The translations under genes and the position numbers were made by a program. The notes under the pieces were generated by a model that saw nothing but the letters and a program-made list of their open reading frames with translations, searched no databases and was not told the DNA's origin. From contig CAJQJX010000030.1 in NCBI GenBank assembly GCA_905478795.1, forward strand, positions 1-47,217: 47,217 nt of DNA. The letters run 5' to 3'. Positions 1 through 8,948 of this stretch are shown here, one piece after another. Each line of letters starts with the position of its first letter. The stretch's first letter is position 1. The DNA comes from an uncultured Flavobacteriales bacterium. Its GTDB lineage: Bacteria > Bacteroidota > Bacteroidia > Flavobacteriales_D > Sanyastnellaceae.

Positions 1-1
1 G

Positions 2-151
2 ATGTGGAACAAGCTGTATGTGGATTTGGCCCCGACCATTAGCGCACAAGGGCCCGCGGACCATTTTGAAGTCTATTTTGAGTGCATCCTCGAAGCTGAG
101 CGCGACATGGGTTCTGTAGGGTTAGACAACTTGCGCATTCTGACATACTGA
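2..151 (+). CDS. C-terminal end of a secreted protein (partial)
   Basis: An open frame enters from the left edge and ends at the TGA at 149-151, giving about 49 residues. The visible end contains WNKLYVDLAPTIS and finishes with GLDNLRILTY. Alternating hydrophobic residues suggest the last strands of a beta-sandwich. From memory, Bacteroidota surface lipoproteins with a WNKIYVNLTP...YLDNIKL-type ending are often encoded near sugar transferases, and this end looks like that group; I have not tested it. The stop overlaps the ATG of the following sugar transferase (ATGA), so the two are probably translated from one mRNA. The start and any signal peptide lie outside the window. Confidence 0.6.
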   Translation: MWNKLYVDLAPTISAQGPADHFEVYFECILEAERDMGSVGLDNLRILTY

Positions 152-1626
152 TGAGCGTTGCGCCTCCAGAACAGGCCGTGCTGGCCAAGCCGATCACTAC
201 CCGCGCGCGCACTTGGGCGGCGGTCCGATATGCCATGGGGGATGTATTGGCTTCGGCCGCTGCATGGACTTCTCTGTATCTCTACCGTAAGCAGCAGTTG
301 GAGTTGGCACCAGCTTTCCTGGAAACATGGTTTCCAGAGGCCATGTGGATGGATGACAACTTCAGGTACGGCTTGGTGTTCGTGCCCATGTTCTGGATGG
401 GCTTGTACGGCCTAGCTGGCATGCATGGAAACCCTTATCGTCGACACCGGTCCATGGAGGTGGGACAGGTGTTGTTGACGACGTTGGTAGGGTCGTTGAT
501 TTTGTTCTTCGTGTTGATTCTGGACGATGCCATTAGCAGCTACACACAATACTACCAGTCGCTTTTGGTGCTGTTCGCAGCCCAGTCTATGCTGGTGATT
601 GCGGCGCGCTTGCCACAGACCACCAGAACCGTAAAAAGGGTGCACCGTGGCGAATTGGCCTTCAATACTTTCATTGTTGGCTGCAATGATCAAGCTGTTT
701 CTACGATTCGAGAAATCAGGGCGCTGCGCAGAAATCCTGGTTTCAGGTTCGTCGGGCTCATTCAAGTGGGGCAAGAACCCTGCAGGACCTTGGAAGGCAT
801 ACCGTGCTTGGGGACGGCCGAAGAAATGGTCGGCTTGATCACTGAGCATGCCGTAGAGGAGGTCATCCTTGCGGTTCGAAGCTCTGAACACGGCGAGTTA
901 GAATCCATTATCAACCGGTTGGAGGGCACTGGAGTAGGCATCAAAATCATTCCTGATATCTACGATATTCTCAGTGGTCTGGTGCGCATGCAGAGTCTGT
1001 TTGGCGCCCCGTTGATTGCGATTCGAAAGGACATTATGCCGGCCTGGCAAGTGGCGGTGAAGCGCGGAATGGACGTGGTGATCAGCATCGTGGCGCTGGT
1101 TTTATTGACGCCGCTGCTGTTGGCCATCGCGCTGGCTGTAAAGCTGTCGTCCAGGGGCCCTGTTTTCTTTCACCAAGAGCGCGTAGGACGCTGGGGAACT
1201 CCCTTCATGATCCATAAGTTCCGGTCGATGTATGTCGGGTCCGAGCGCAATGGCCCGCAGTTGTCCAGCGATCACGACCCCCGGATTACTTCAGTGGGGC
1301 GCTTTCTTCGCAAATCCCGTCTCGACGAGTTGCCTCAATTTTTTAATGTGCTCATCGGTGAAATGTCTTTGGTCGGGCCGCGCCCGGAGCGCCAGCATTA
1401 CATCGATTTAATCTCGGAACGGGCGGCACATTACCACCACCTGCACAAGGTGCGCCCGGGCATTACCTCTTGGGGGCAGGTCAAGTACGGCTATGCAGAG
1501 AACGTAGAGGAGATGGTCCAGCGCTTGCGCTTTGACCTGATTTACTTAGAAAACATGTCCCTGGCGCTCGACATTAAAATCCTCACTTACACGGCGTGGA
1601 TTGTCGTGCGGGGGCGCGGAAAATGA
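151..1626 (+). CDS. Polyprenyl-phosphate glycosyl-1-phosphate transferase (exopolysaccharide initiating sugar transferase)
   Basis: The 491-residue inner-membrane enzyme should transfer a sugar-1-phosphate from a nucleotide sugar to undecaprenyl phosphate, the first step of exopolysaccharide or O-antigen repeat-unit synthesis. Four hydrophobic segments lie in roughly the first 165 residues. A Rossmann-like CoA-binding-type domain follows (FIVGCNDQAVSTIREI). A further membrane segment starts near residue 310, and then comes the catalytic bacterial sugar-transferase domain. Its signatures are visible: KRGMDVV, FFHQERVG, HKFRSM, DPRITSVGRFLRKSRLDELPQ, and SLVGPRPE. This is the full-length WbaP/WcaJ-like layout. 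The ATG overlaps the stop of the upstream gene by one base, which supports this start. The sugar donor cannot be read from sequence. Confidence 0.93.
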   Translation: MSVAPPEQAVLAKPITTRARTWAAVRYAMGDVLASAAAWTSLYLYRKQQLELAPAFLETWFPEAMWMDDNFRYGLVFVPMFWMGLYGLAGMHGNPYRRHRSMEVGQVLLTTLVGSLILFFVLILDDAISSYTQYYQSLLVLFAAQSMLVIAARLPQTTRTVKRVHRGELAFNTFIVGCNDQAVSTIREIRALRRNPGFRFVGLIQVGQEPCRTLEGIPCLGTAEEMVGLITEHAVEEVILAVRSSEHGELESIINRLEGTGVGIKIIPDIYDILSGLVRMQSLFGAPLIAIRKDIMPAWQVAVKRGMDVVISIVALVLLTPLLLAIALAVKLSSRGPVFFHQERVGRWGTPFMIHKFRSMYVGSERNGPQLSSDHDPRITSVGRFLRKSRLDELPQFFNVLIGEMSLVGPRPERQHYIDLISERAAHYHHLHKVRPGITSWGQVKYGYAENVEEMVQRLRFDLIYLENMSLALDIKILTYTAWIVVRGRGK

Positions 1627-1687
1627 CGCCCTCGGTTTCGTCTGCGGAGAGGGCAGTGCGCTCATAATGAGTTAAATTGCAGTTGCC

Positions 1688-2818
1688 ATGTTGCGCTGCT
1701 CCACTTCTAGATTGCTGTGCGTTCTGTTGCTGACAGGACTGTATTGCTGGGGGGGTATTTCGGGTGCTGCAGCCCAAGAATATGATCCGTCTGAGGTGGC
1801 CCGCAGGTACGAGCAGGTCGTGATGGAAGTCCTGTCCGAGCGGTTGGCTTCAGAGGTCACATTGGAGCAGGGTCAAGTGGCGCTGAGAACGCCGGCATCT
1901 CGAATATTGAAGGACATGCGGAGCATTGTGCAGGCTTCGGTGCCGTATTACCTCGAAGGAGCATTGGTCGGGTTCAAACGGTTTAGACCCCGCGTCAAGG
2001 ATGCGGTGACAGCCTTGGATGGGTGGGAGGTGCCCGATGCGCCGCGCGGCTGGAACGCAGAAGAGTGGAATTACTTCCAAGTGCAGGGTGCCTTAGAAAG
2101 CGTTTTGCTGTTGGTCGCGCTGGATATGGGCGTGTTTAGCAACAAGGCGCTGGCCCAAAATGTGAGGGCACGGGCTGAGTTGAACACGGACTGGGACCAA
2201 ATCCGCGGTGGCAGAGACCCGCTTGAAGCCCAGCCGATTCCTGATTTTGGAGAGCCGGGAGAAGATTTTAGTACGCTCGAAGGCCTGCTTGATAACCGGA
2301 ACGAAGGAGCAGGAGAGGGTTCTGAATGGGGCGGCGACGCACTTTTGGAGGCTTTGAGGAACCTGACTGCTAGGATCGATGCCCTCGAGCGCAGGTCGGG
2401 CAATGTTTCCGGAGGCGGCCTTTCTGGGGGCTTCCCTTCGGAAGGGGCAGACGGACAGTGGTTGCCAGGGCGCTCCTCATCAGGCCTTCCTGACCGCCTT
2501 CCCGAGTCCCTCACCATACAGTTTCCTGCTGGCAGTGCCGCCTTGGGGCTGAGCGCAGAATATGGGCTCAATACGTTGATGGAATGGATGGCGGCGATGC
2601 CTACCCTGCGGTTGCTTGTCACCGGGCACAGCGACGCGACGGGTTCTGAACGCGCCAATATGGAGCTCAGCCGCAGGAGGGCTCAGGTGGTGCGCTATTA
2701 CTTGCTTGAGCGGGGCATTGCCAACGAGCGTGTGACGGCGGTACACTTTGGTGAGCAGCGGCCTGAGTATGGCGCAGGGTTTGACCGAAGGGTTCAGATT
2801 CGCTTGTTGAACGATTGA
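1688..2818 (+). CDS. OmpA-family outer-membrane/periplasmic protein
   Basis: This 376-residue protein has a signal peptide (hydrophobic LLCVLLLTGLYCWGG, likely cut after AAAQ) and a helical N-terminal region of unknown function to about residue 200. A Gly/Ser-rich linker follows near residues 235-265, then a C-terminal OmpA-like peptidoglycan-binding domain. That domain shows LTIQFPAGSAALG, LLVTGHSDATGSERAN, LSRRRAQVVRYYL, GIANERV and FDRRVQIRL. OmpA domains bind the meso-diaminopimelate of peptidoglycan and tether the envelope. There is no N-terminal beta-barrel of the classical OmpA type; the N-terminal part looks mainly alpha-helical. It starts 62 bp after the sugar transferase, so co-transcription is possible. 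Confidence 0.88.
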   Translation: MLRCSTSRLLCVLLLTGLYCWGGISGAAAQEYDPSEVARRYEQVVMEVLSERLASEVTLEQGQVALRTPASRILKDMRSIVQASVPYYLEGALVGFKRFRPRVKDAVTALDGWEVPDAPRGWNAEEWNYFQVQGALESVLLLVALDMGVFSNKALAQNVRARAELNTDWDQIRGGRDPLEAQPIPDFGEPGEDFSTLEGLLDNRNEGAGEGSEWGGDALLEALRNLTARIDALERRSGNVSGGGLSGGFPSEGADGQWLPGRSSSGLPDRLPESLTIQFPAGSAALGLSAEYGLNTLMEWMAAMPTLRLLVTGHSDATGSERANMELSRRRAQVVRYYLLERGIANERVTAVHFGEQRPEYGAGFDRRVQIRLLND

Positions 2819-2864
2819 TTCGGGCCGCCAAGTCGCTTTGGTTTTCATGGCACACCTTTGCCGT

Positions 2865-3482
2865 ATGAAGATTGTGTGCATTGGACGGAATTACGCAGAC
2901 CACGCCGCGGAATTGGGCAATACCGTTCCGTCTGAACCTCTGTTTTTCTTCAAGCCCGAAAGTGCCGTCCTGCATCAGGACCATCCTTTCACCATTCCTG
3001 AATGGACACAGGATTGCCATTACGAGGTAGAGCTGGTCGTTCGATTGGACCGCGCAGCCAAGTGGATTGAGCAAGGACATGCCAGCCGCTGCTACACCCA
3101 AATTGGCCTTGGCCTTGATTTCACCGCGCGCGATGTTCAGCAGCAACTCAAGAAGGCAGGCAAACCTTGGGAAAAGGCCAAGGCATTCGACGGAAGCGCT
3201 GTGCTTTCCAGGGAGTGGGTGCCTCTAACGGAGCTGGGCGGAGACGTGCAAGACCTTCGGTTCAGTTTGCTCAAAAACGGAGAAGTAGTGCAAGAGGGCC
3301 ACACGGCGGACATGTTGTTTCCCGTGGATGCACTCATTGCACATGTGTCGCGTTACAGCACCTGGAAGACGGGAGACCTTCTGTTCACTGGCACGCCCGC
3401 CGGGGTTGGCCCAGTGCAGTCGGGTGACCACCTCGAGGGCCGCCTCGGCGGGCGCACCATGTTTGCTTTGGACGTGCTGTGA
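2865..3482 (+). CDS. Fumarylacetoacetate hydrolase (FAH) family protein
   Basis: The 205-residue enzyme of the FAH superfamily probably acts as a cytosolic hydrolase or decarboxylase/isomerase on a 2-keto-dicarboxylate-type substrate. Visible motifs are the N-terminal IGRNYADHAAELGN, the metal-site segment YEVELVVRLDRAAK, GLDFTARDVQ, WEKAKAFDGSA, LFPVDALIAHVS, and the C-terminal GDLLFTGTPAGVGPV. Single-domain FAH proteins of this size match the YcgM/FAHD1 group (acylpyruvase or oxaloacetate decarboxylase). The ATG at 2865 gives the family-typical start MKIVCIGRNY; an in-frame ATG at 2847 and a TTG at 2838 would add residues with no family counterpart. It is convergent with clpB, with only three bases between the stops. 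Confidence 0.9.
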   Translation: MKIVCIGRNYADHAAELGNTVPSEPLFFFKPESAVLHQDHPFTIPEWTQDCHYEVELVVRLDRAAKWIEQGHASRCYTQIGLGLDFTARDVQQQLKKAGKPWEKAKAFDGSAVLSREWVPLTELGGDVQDLRFSLLKNGEVVQEGHTADMLFPVDALIAHVSRYSTWKTGDLLFTGTPAGVGPVQSGDHLEGRLGGRTMFALDVL

Positions 3483-3485
3483 GCG

Positions 3486-6125
3486 TCAGCTTACGGCGAT
3501 CAGCTGCTCGTCTTCCAAGGCCTTTCTAAAGACCACCTTGCCGTCGAAGATGTCCATGACTGAGGGTTGTTTGGAGTCGATTTCACCTGCGAGCAAAGCG
3601 CGCGATAGGGGATTGAGCACCGAGCGTTCAATCAAACGTTTCACCGGACGGGCACCAAACTCGGGGTCGTGTCCCTGCACGGTGAGCCATTCCAAAGCTT
3701 CTGTTGTGGCCTTGAGCTGAATGCCCGCCTGTTCGAGCCGCCCTTTGAGTCGGGCGAGTTGCAGGCCCACAATGGCCTGGGTGTGGGACCTTTCGAGCGG
3801 ATGAAAGACGATGATCTCATCGACCCGGTTGATGAACTCCGGCCGCAAGAATTCCCGCAATGCTTCGGCAGCGACATGACCCATCGCATCGGATCCGGCC
3901 GCATCTTCGGCGGGTTTACCCGCATCTTGAGCCGCAATAAATCGCTCGGTCAAGGCAGCATGTCCAGCGTTCGAGGTCATGATGATGAGCGTGTTTCGAA
4001 AGTCCACCAGCCGCCCCTTGCCATCGGTCAGCCGTCCCTCGTCGAGCACCTGCAGTAGAATGTTGAAGACGTCTGGGTGGGCCTTTTCGATTTCATCGAG
4101 CAAGACAACGCTGTAGGGACGGCGCCGCACCGCCTCGGTGAGTTGTCCGCCCTCGTCATGGCCCACATACCCCGGAGGTGCGCCCACCAATCTGCTGACG
4201 GTGTGGCTTTCCTGGAATTCTCCCATGTCCAGACGAACCATGGCCTTCTCGTCGTCGAAGAGGAAGTCGCTGAGGGCTTTTGCGAGCTCGGTTTTGCCCA
4301 CGCCGGTGGAGCCCATGAAGATGAAGCTGCCCATGGGCTTGTCCATATCGGCAAGGCCTGAACGGGTGCGGCGAACGGCTTCGCTGACCGCGGTGACCGC
4401 CCCAGATTGGCCAATGATGCGGCGACCGAGTTCGGCTTCTAACTCGAGCAATTTTTCACGGTCACCTTTGAGCATGCGGGACACGGGGATGCCGCTCCAC
4501 AGGCTGACCACCTCGGCAATCCCTTCGGCGTCGACTTCTTCTTTGACCATGCGAGATTCGCCTTGCATGTTCAACAGTTTGGCTTTGGCCACATCGAGTG
4601 CGCGCTCGTGCTCTCTGGTCAGTCCATAGCGGATCTCCGCCACTTTCCCGAAATCGCCTTCGCGCTCCGCCCGTTCCGCTTCACCTTTGAGGTCCTCCAA
4701 TGCTGTTCGCAGTCTTTGAACTTCGTCAATGACATCGCGCTCTGCGGTCCATTTGGCCTGGAGGCCATCGCGTTCTTCGCAGAGGTTGGCCAGGTTGATG
4801 TCGAGTTCTGTATGCCGCACAGGGTCGTCTTCGCCTGAGATCGCGGCTTTCTCGATCTCGAGTTGTGTGATGCGCCGCTCCAAGTCATCGAGTGCCTTGG
4901 GTTTAGAGTTCATTTCGAGCCGCAGCCTTGAAGCGGCTTCGTCCATCAAGTCGATGGCCTTGTCGGGAAGGAATCGATCGGGCAAGTACCGGGACGAAAG
5001 CTCCACAGCACGCACCAAGGCCTCATCTCGGATTTCCACCTGATGGTGAACTTCGTACTTCTCTTTGATGCCCCTTAGAATGGCGAGGCTGCTTTCGCGA
5101 TCGGGCTCGGCGACCCGAACCTTTTGGAACCGCCGTTCCAAGGCCTTGTCTTTTTCGAAAAACTTCTGGTATTCTGCCAAGGTGGTGGCGCCGACTGCAC
5201 GAAGCTCTCCCCGGGCCAATGCAGGCTTGAGGATGTTGGCCGCGTCCATGGCTCCTTCGCCTCCTCCGGCCCCCACGAGGGTATGGATTTCGTCAATAAA
5301 CAACAGAATGCGGCCCTCGCTTTCGGTCACTTCTTTGACCACGGCCTTGAGGCGCTCCTCGAACTCACCCTTGTATTTCGCGCCGGCAATCAAGGCCCCC
5401 ATGTCCAGACTGTGCACGGTTTTATCGAGAAGGTTTTCCGGAACATCTCCAGAGACAATGCGGTGGGCAATGCCTTCAGCAATGGCGGTCTTTCCCACGC
5501 CGGGTTCTCCAATGAGAATGGGGTTGTTTTTGGTGCGGCGGGTGAGGATCTGAAGCACCCTGCGAATTTCCTCGTCACGGCCGATGACGGGGTCCAGCTT
5601 GCCATCGCGCGCCAGGGCGTTCAGGTTTCGGGCATATTTCGACAGGGATTCAATGGCGTCCTCATGGCTGGCACTGTCTGCCGTCCGTCCTTTCCTGAGT
5701 GCTGCAAGCGCTGCATCGAGGTCGCGGGCTTTGGCTCCTGCGTCTTTCAGGATTCGAGAGGCCGTGCTGTTGACAGTGAGGATCGCCGAAAACAGCCGGT
5801 CCAGTGCCACGTATTGGTCACCGCTCTTGCGGGCTGCTTCTACGGCGGTGCGCAAGGTGGTTTGGGCCTGCTGGGACCAAGGTGTTTGCGCTCCAGCGGA
5901 ATCTGAAGTCGCCAGTTGATCGAGCGCTTTTGTGGTGGCGATTTTGACGGCACCAAAAGGCACTTCCATCCGATCCAAAAGACGTTCTGGTAAGGGGTCT
6001 TGGCTGTGAAGCAGGCTGTTCAAGATGTGAAGGGGCTCCACTTGGGTATGCCTCCGGTCCATGGCCAGTCCCTGCGCTGCTTGCAGTGCGGCCTGGGTTT
6101 TGAGGGTAAATGCGTGTTGTTCCAT
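3486..6125 (-). CDS. clpB: ATP-dependent chaperone ClpB
   Basis: This 879-residue Hsp100 disaggregase of the AAA+ family solubilises aggregated proteins in the cytosol together with DnaK. The order is complete: a Clp N domain (residues 1-145, two repeats), first AAA+ domain with Walker [11 protein letters not shown] near residue 206 and Walker [15 protein letters not shown], a coiled-coil middle domain (about 400-520) that distinguishes ClpB from ClpA/ClpC, and second AAA+ domain with [10 protein letters not shown] near residue 607 and [11 protein letters not shown]. The C-terminal D2-small domain ends in a short unconserved tail. Length is close to the usual 855-870. The gene is divergent from aroK across a 154-bp gap holding a perfect 7-bp inverted repeat that could be a heat-shock operator. 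Confidence 0.97.
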   Translation of the reverse strand: MEQHAFTLKTQAALQAAQGLAMDRRHTQVEPLHILNSLLHSQDPLPERLLDRMEVPFGAVKIATTKALDQLATSDSAGAQTPWSQQAQTTLRTAVEAARKSGDQYVALDRLFSAILTVNSTASRILKDAGAKARDLDAALAALRKGRTADSASHEDAIESLSKYARNLNALARDGKLDPVIGRDEEIRRVLQILTRRTKNNPILIGEPGVGKTAIAEGIAHRIVSGDVPENLLDKTVHSLDMGALIAGAKYKGEFEERLKAVVKEVTESEGRILLFIDEIHTLVGAGGGEGAMDAANILKPALARGELRAVGATTLAEYQKFFEKDKALERRFQKVRVAEPDRESSLAILRGIKEKYEVHHQVEIRDEALVRAVELSSRYLPDRFLPDKAIDLMDEAASRLRLEMNSKPKALDDLERRITQLEIEKAAISGEDDPVRHTELDINLANLCEERDGLQAKWTAERDVIDEVQRLRTALEDLKGEAERAEREGDFGKVAEIRYGLTREHERALDVAKAKLLNMQGESRMVKEEVDAEGIAEVVSLWSGIPVSRMLKGDREKLLELEAELGRRIIGQSGAVTAVSEAVRRTRSGLADMDKPMGSFIFMGSTGVGKTELAKALSDFLFDDEKAMVRLDMGEFQESHTVSRLVGAPPGYVGHDEGGQLTEAVRRRPYSVVLLDEIEKAHPDVFNILLQVLDEGRLTDGKGRLVDFRNTLIIMTSNAGHAALTERFIAAQDAGKPAEDAAGSDAMGHVAAEALREFLRPEFINRVDEIIVFHPLERSHTQAIVGLQLARLKGRLEQAGIQLKATTEALEWLTVQGHDPEFGARPVKRLIERSVLNPLSRALLAGEIDSKQPSVMDIFDGKVVFRKALEDEQLIAVS

Positions 6126-6211
6126 AGATCGTGGTGTTGGTGTTGAGCCGTGAGCGATTCAACGTGGGGGAACCCGCGAATACGGTGCCAGTCCAAATTC
6201 CGGGGTCGTAA

Positions 6212-6228
6212 ACCGACATTTTGTCGGT
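6212..6228. promoter_or_regulatory. Perfect inverted repeat between clpB and aroK (candidate operator)
   Basis: ACCGACA, then TTT, then TGTCGGT gives a 7-bp perfect dyad. A related half-conserved site, TGACGTTTTGACA (6245-6257), lies 31 bp further right, about three helical turns away. The dyad is 87 bp from the clpB start and 52 bp from the aroK start. It does not look like a CIRCE element. It may be bound by an unidentified stress regulator, or it may simply form a hairpin in the clpB leader. Confidence 0.4.
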
Positions 6229-6267
6229 AAGGCGGGTTTTTGGGTGACGTTTTGACAGTGCAGCGCC

Positions 6268-6275
6268 TATTTTTG
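6268..6275 (+). promoter_or_regulatory. TAnnTTTG -7 promoter box of aroK
   Basis: TATTTTTG matches the Bacteroidota -7 consensus TAnnTTTG exactly. It ends only four bases before the aroK ATG, so transcription would begin at or next to the start codon. A -33 TTG at the usual spacing is not evident; nearby TTGs sit 13 and 25 bases upstream. Confidence 0.4.
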
Positions 6276-6279
6276 AGGC

Positions 6280-6819
6280 ATGGCCAAAGGCAGCATTTTC
6301 ATCGTGGGCTACATGGGATCCGGTAAAAGCACGGGGGGCAAGCGCTTGGCCAAAACCATGGGGTTGCCCTTTATCGACACCGATGCTGCCCTCACTGAAT
6401 CCAAGGGGCAAGAAATCTCCGCCCTCTTCCAAGATTTGGGAGAGGAAGGCTTTCGGAAGGCAGAGCAGGAGACGCTGCACCAAATTGTGCAGTCTGAGGA
6501 ACGAAAGGTGATCGCCACGGGGGGTGGAACACCATGCTACGCCGACAACATGGCCTTCATGCTAGAGCAGGGCACCGTGGTGTATTTTCAAGTGGACCAT
6601 GCGGCGCTCATTCTCAGGTTGTCTATGAAACGGAAGAACCGGCCCATGTTGGATGGGATTTCCGATGAAGCTTTGCCAGGATTCATTCAAGCGCACCTCG
6701 CAGAGCGAGAACAGCACTATAAACAGGCGCACATTACCGTTGACGCTGATGCCCTGGATGGGTCGCGGCTCGCATCGGTCGGACGCATGATCGACAGCAG
6801 AAAGGGCTTTAATCTTTAA
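6280..6819 (+). CDS. aroK: Shikimate kinase
   Basis: The 179-residue cytosolic P-loop kinase phosphorylates shikimate at the 3-OH using ATP, step five of the chorismate pathway for aromatic amino acids. The Walker A loop is GYMGSGKST near residue 10. It is followed by the shikimate-binding segment FIDTDAAL, the FR of EEGFRKAEQE, and the glycine motif VIATGGGTPCY. The lid-region arginine motif is RKNRPMLDG. The length is standard. The 3' end overlaps the convergent phosphoribosyltransferase gene by 11 bp. The gene is divergent from clpB and has a near-perfect promoter box immediately upstream. Confidence 0.95.
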   Translation: MAKGSIFIVGYMGSGKSTGGKRLAKTMGLPFIDTDAALTESKGQEISALFQDLGEEGFRKAEQETLHQIVQSEERKVIATGGGTPCYADNMAFMLEQGTVVYFQVDHAALILRLSMKRKNRPMLDGISDEALPGFIQAHLAEREQHYKQAHITVDADALDGSRLASVGRMIDSRKGFNL

Positions 6820-7357
6820 GCAATGCCACATCGGGCCCCGGCCCACTCAATTGCACCGAGATGTGGGCTTTGAGGTTGGTAGATAGGCTTTGTCCCACAT
6901 AGTCAGCCCTCACAGGGAACCTCCTGTGGATGCGGTCCACCAGCACGCAAGTCCCTACATGACGCGGGCGAGATGGCAGGAAGTGGGCCACTCCGTGCAA
7001 CAGCGTGCGGCCACTGTTGAGGACATCGTCCACCACAATAACCACGGCACCCGCCATGAGTTGGTTGTCAAATGCAGTGCCGTCGCTCTCCTGGAGTTCC
7101 ATGGGGTGGTCCAATGGGGCGTCTTTGTCCATTCCCAAGACGCAGAACAAGGTTTCCGGAGCGTCAATGTTGCGGAGTTCGGCAGCGATGCGCTCAGCCA
7201 GGACACGGCCTTGGCCTTCGATGGCGGCCACCACAATGCGTTCAGCGTTGTGGTGGTCTTCCAGAATCTGCCGGGCGATGCGCTGAATGCAACGGGCAAT
7301 CCGCTGGGCATCCAAAATGACGGCTTCACCGTTGTTGCTGTGGGTAGAGGCGTTCAT
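6809..7357 (-). CDS. PRPP-dependent phosphoribosyltransferase of the type I fold (PyrR-like)
   Basis: The 182-residue protein has the type I phosphoribosyltransferase fold. The PRPP-binding signature is VVIVVDDVLNSGRTLLHG near residues 104-121, and the hood-like N-terminal helices carry ILDAQRIARCIQRIARQI. The IRYDE-type loop and the base-recognition loop after VLVDRIHRRFPVRADYVG resemble PyrR and other small PRTases. PyrR proteins are uracil PRTases or pyr-operon attenuators, but no pyrimidine genes are nearby, so the substrate and role remain open. Its ATG overlaps the stop of the rRNA methyltransferase gene by 4 bp (ATGA type), making translational coupling likely. The stop lies inside the convergent aroK gene. 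Confidence 0.82.
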   Translation of the reverse strand: MNASTHSNNGEAVILDAQRIARCIQRIARQILEDHHNAERIVVAAIEGQGRVLAERIAAELRNIDAPETLFCVLGMDKDAPLDHPMELQESDGTAFDNQLMAGAVVIVVDDVLNSGRTLLHGVAHFLPSRPRHVGTCVLVDRIHRRFPVRADYVGQSLSTNLKAHISVQLSGPGPDVALLKD

Positions 7358-8904
7358 GACGTTGCAATTTCGTCTTTTGGTTCTTCTGCGCGCACTGTAG
7401 AGGGGTCGAATTCCAACAAAGCCACTGCCTCAATGTGGGAAGTGTGCGGGAATTGATCCACCAGTTTGAACCCTTTCAGGACATAGCCGGCGTCCCGTAA
7501 GGTGACCAGGTCGCGGGCTTGGGTGGCTGGGTTGCAGCTCACATAAACAATGCGGTGGGCTTTGAGGCGGATGACCTTCCGAAGGGACTTGGGGCTAATA
7601 CCGCTTCGGGGCGGGTCGAGCACAATGGTTCCAATGGTCCCCCTGTATTCCGGGTGATCCAGCAGGAAACGGCCCACATCGGCCGCATGAAATTCCAGTC
7701 CATCCACGCCGTTGCGCTCTGCGCTCTTACGGGCATCTGAAATGGCTTCTTCGATGAGGTCCACGCCCACCACACGGGTGCTGCTGTTTCGGGCAAGCAA
7801 TTGCGCAATGGTTCCAGTCCCGCAGAACAGGTCCATGGTGACGGACTGATCGGAGTTCGCCTTGGGAATGGGTTCTTGGAAGGCATACGCCAACACCTGT
7901 GCATAGAGCCTTTCCGCGCACAGTGGGTTGGTTTGGAAGAAGCTCTTCATCTGAATTTCAAACGACAACCCATGCAGCCGCTCAATGACGTGGCTCACCC
8001 CTGAAATCAGGGTGGAAGCCCCTTCGCGCGCTTCGACCCGTTCGCCTGTATCGTCGTTGAGGGTGTGGATGAAGCCCGCTAACCTTTCGCCCAAAGCATT
8101 GCCCAATTGCCGGCCAAAGTCCTGCACGTCGAATTGCTCCAAACCGTGGGAAGTGGTCACCAGATTGACCAGCAGACGGTCCGCGTCCAGGCTTTTGCGG
8201 ACCACCAAAAAACGGAAGAAGCCTTCGCGCTTTGGTGCATGCCAGGCCGGAAGGCCTGACGCCTCACACCACGACCGAATGTGGGGCAGGAGTTGCTCGA
8301 ATTGCTGGTCAAAGAGTCCGCTGTCATCTTCCAAATCTTCCACTGCCCACCACGTACCGCGGGCCTTGAAGCCGAGGTGGAATCCATCCCCAAATTCAGC
8401 ATCTGGATCGGCATCTGGCCCACGACCGATGGCCGCAAAGCTGTATTCCATTTTGTTGCGGTAGTGGAATGGAGACGGCGCATCAATCCATCCCTCGTAG
8501 AGTGCTTCGGTGTTGTGTACCTCTCCAATGCGCTGGTAAACATCGAGGGTGACCCGCTCCTTGAATGCCCGCTGTTCCGCCAAAGGAAGGGTGATGTAAG
8601 GGGCGCCTGGGATGGCCTGATAAGGGACTTCGATTTCCTCCGGGGCCCTGCTTAAGACAGCGGTGATGCGGGCTTCGGCATGGCGCCTTTTGCACAACGA
8701 CACCCGGGCGCGAACCCTTTGTCCTGCGATGGCATTCGGAACAAAGACGGTAAAATCGCCGTCATCGGTGGGAACCTTTGCAATCCCCTTGCCGCCAAAG
8801 GCCACATCGAGGATGTCGAGTTCGAGCATGGCGCCCTTGTGGAAGAGCCTCTTGTTGCGTGCCAATGGAGTGTGGTGAAAAATTTTGGTGCGCAGATTGC
8901 GCAA
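7354..8904 (-). CDS. rlmD: 23S rRNA (uracil-5-)-methyltransferase, RlmD/RumA family
   Basis: This cytosolic enzyme uses SAM to methylate C5 of a uridine in 23S rRNA, by similarity U1939. It has an N-terminal TRAM domain (LDILDVAFGGKGIAKV...VFVPNAIAGQRV), a central domain and a C-terminal methyltransferase domain. The latter shows DLFCGTGTIAQLLA for SAM binding, VLDPPRSG, the nucleophile cysteine in YVSCNPAT, and a late His/Glu in SHIEAVALLEF. The four cysteines that hold a 4Fe-4S cluster in RumA-type enzymes are absent: only one Cys occurs in the first 120 residues. The frame opens at a TTG (8904), 8 bp after an exact TATTTTTG box; the first ATG is at 8829 (MLELDILDVA). It overlaps the next gene by 4 bp. 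Confidence 0.88.
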   Translation of the reverse strand: MRNLRTKIFHHTPLARNKRLFHKGAMLELDILDVAFGGKGIAKVPTDDGDFTVFVPNAIAGQRVRARVSLCKRRHAEARITAVLSRAPEEIEVPYQAIPGAPYITLPLAEQRAFKERVTLDVYQRIGEVHNTEALYEGWIDAPSPFHYRNKMEYSFAAIGRGPDADPDAEFGDGFHLGFKARGTWWAVEDLEDDSGLFDQQFEQLLPHIRSWCEASGLPAWHAPKREGFFRFLVVRKSLDADRLLVNLVTTSHGLEQFDVQDFGRQLGNALGERLAGFIHTLNDDTGERVEAREGASTLISGVSHVIERLHGLSFEIQMKSFFQTNPLCAERLYAQVLAYAFQEPIPKANSDQSVTMDLFCGTGTIAQLLARNSSTRVVGVDLIEEAISDARKSAERNGVDGLEFHAADVGRFLLDHPEYRGTIGTIVLDPPRSGISPKSLRKVIRLKAHRIVYVSCNPATQARDLVTLRDAGYVLKGFKLVDQFPHTSHIEAVALLEFDPSTVRAEEPKDEIATS

Positions 8905-8912
8905 CCTCGGCG

Positions 8913-8920
8913 CAAAAATA
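8913..8920 (-). promoter_or_regulatory. TAnnTTTG -7 promoter box upstream of rlmD
   Basis: On the minus strand the bases read TATTTTTG, an exact match to the Bacteroidota -7 box. It lies 8 bp before the TTG that opens the rlmD frame and 83 bp before the first ATG. It is the most likely promoter for the rlmD-phosphoribosyltransferase operon; no clear -33 TTG was seen. Confidence 0.4.
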
Positions 8921-8948
8921 GGCCCCGCATCGATGCTACCTTGCCGTC

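Noticed and set aside
5124-5906. Plus-strand frame of 260 codons inside clpB
   Set aside because: It is antisense to strongly conserved AAA+ coding sequence and shows no recognisable domain.
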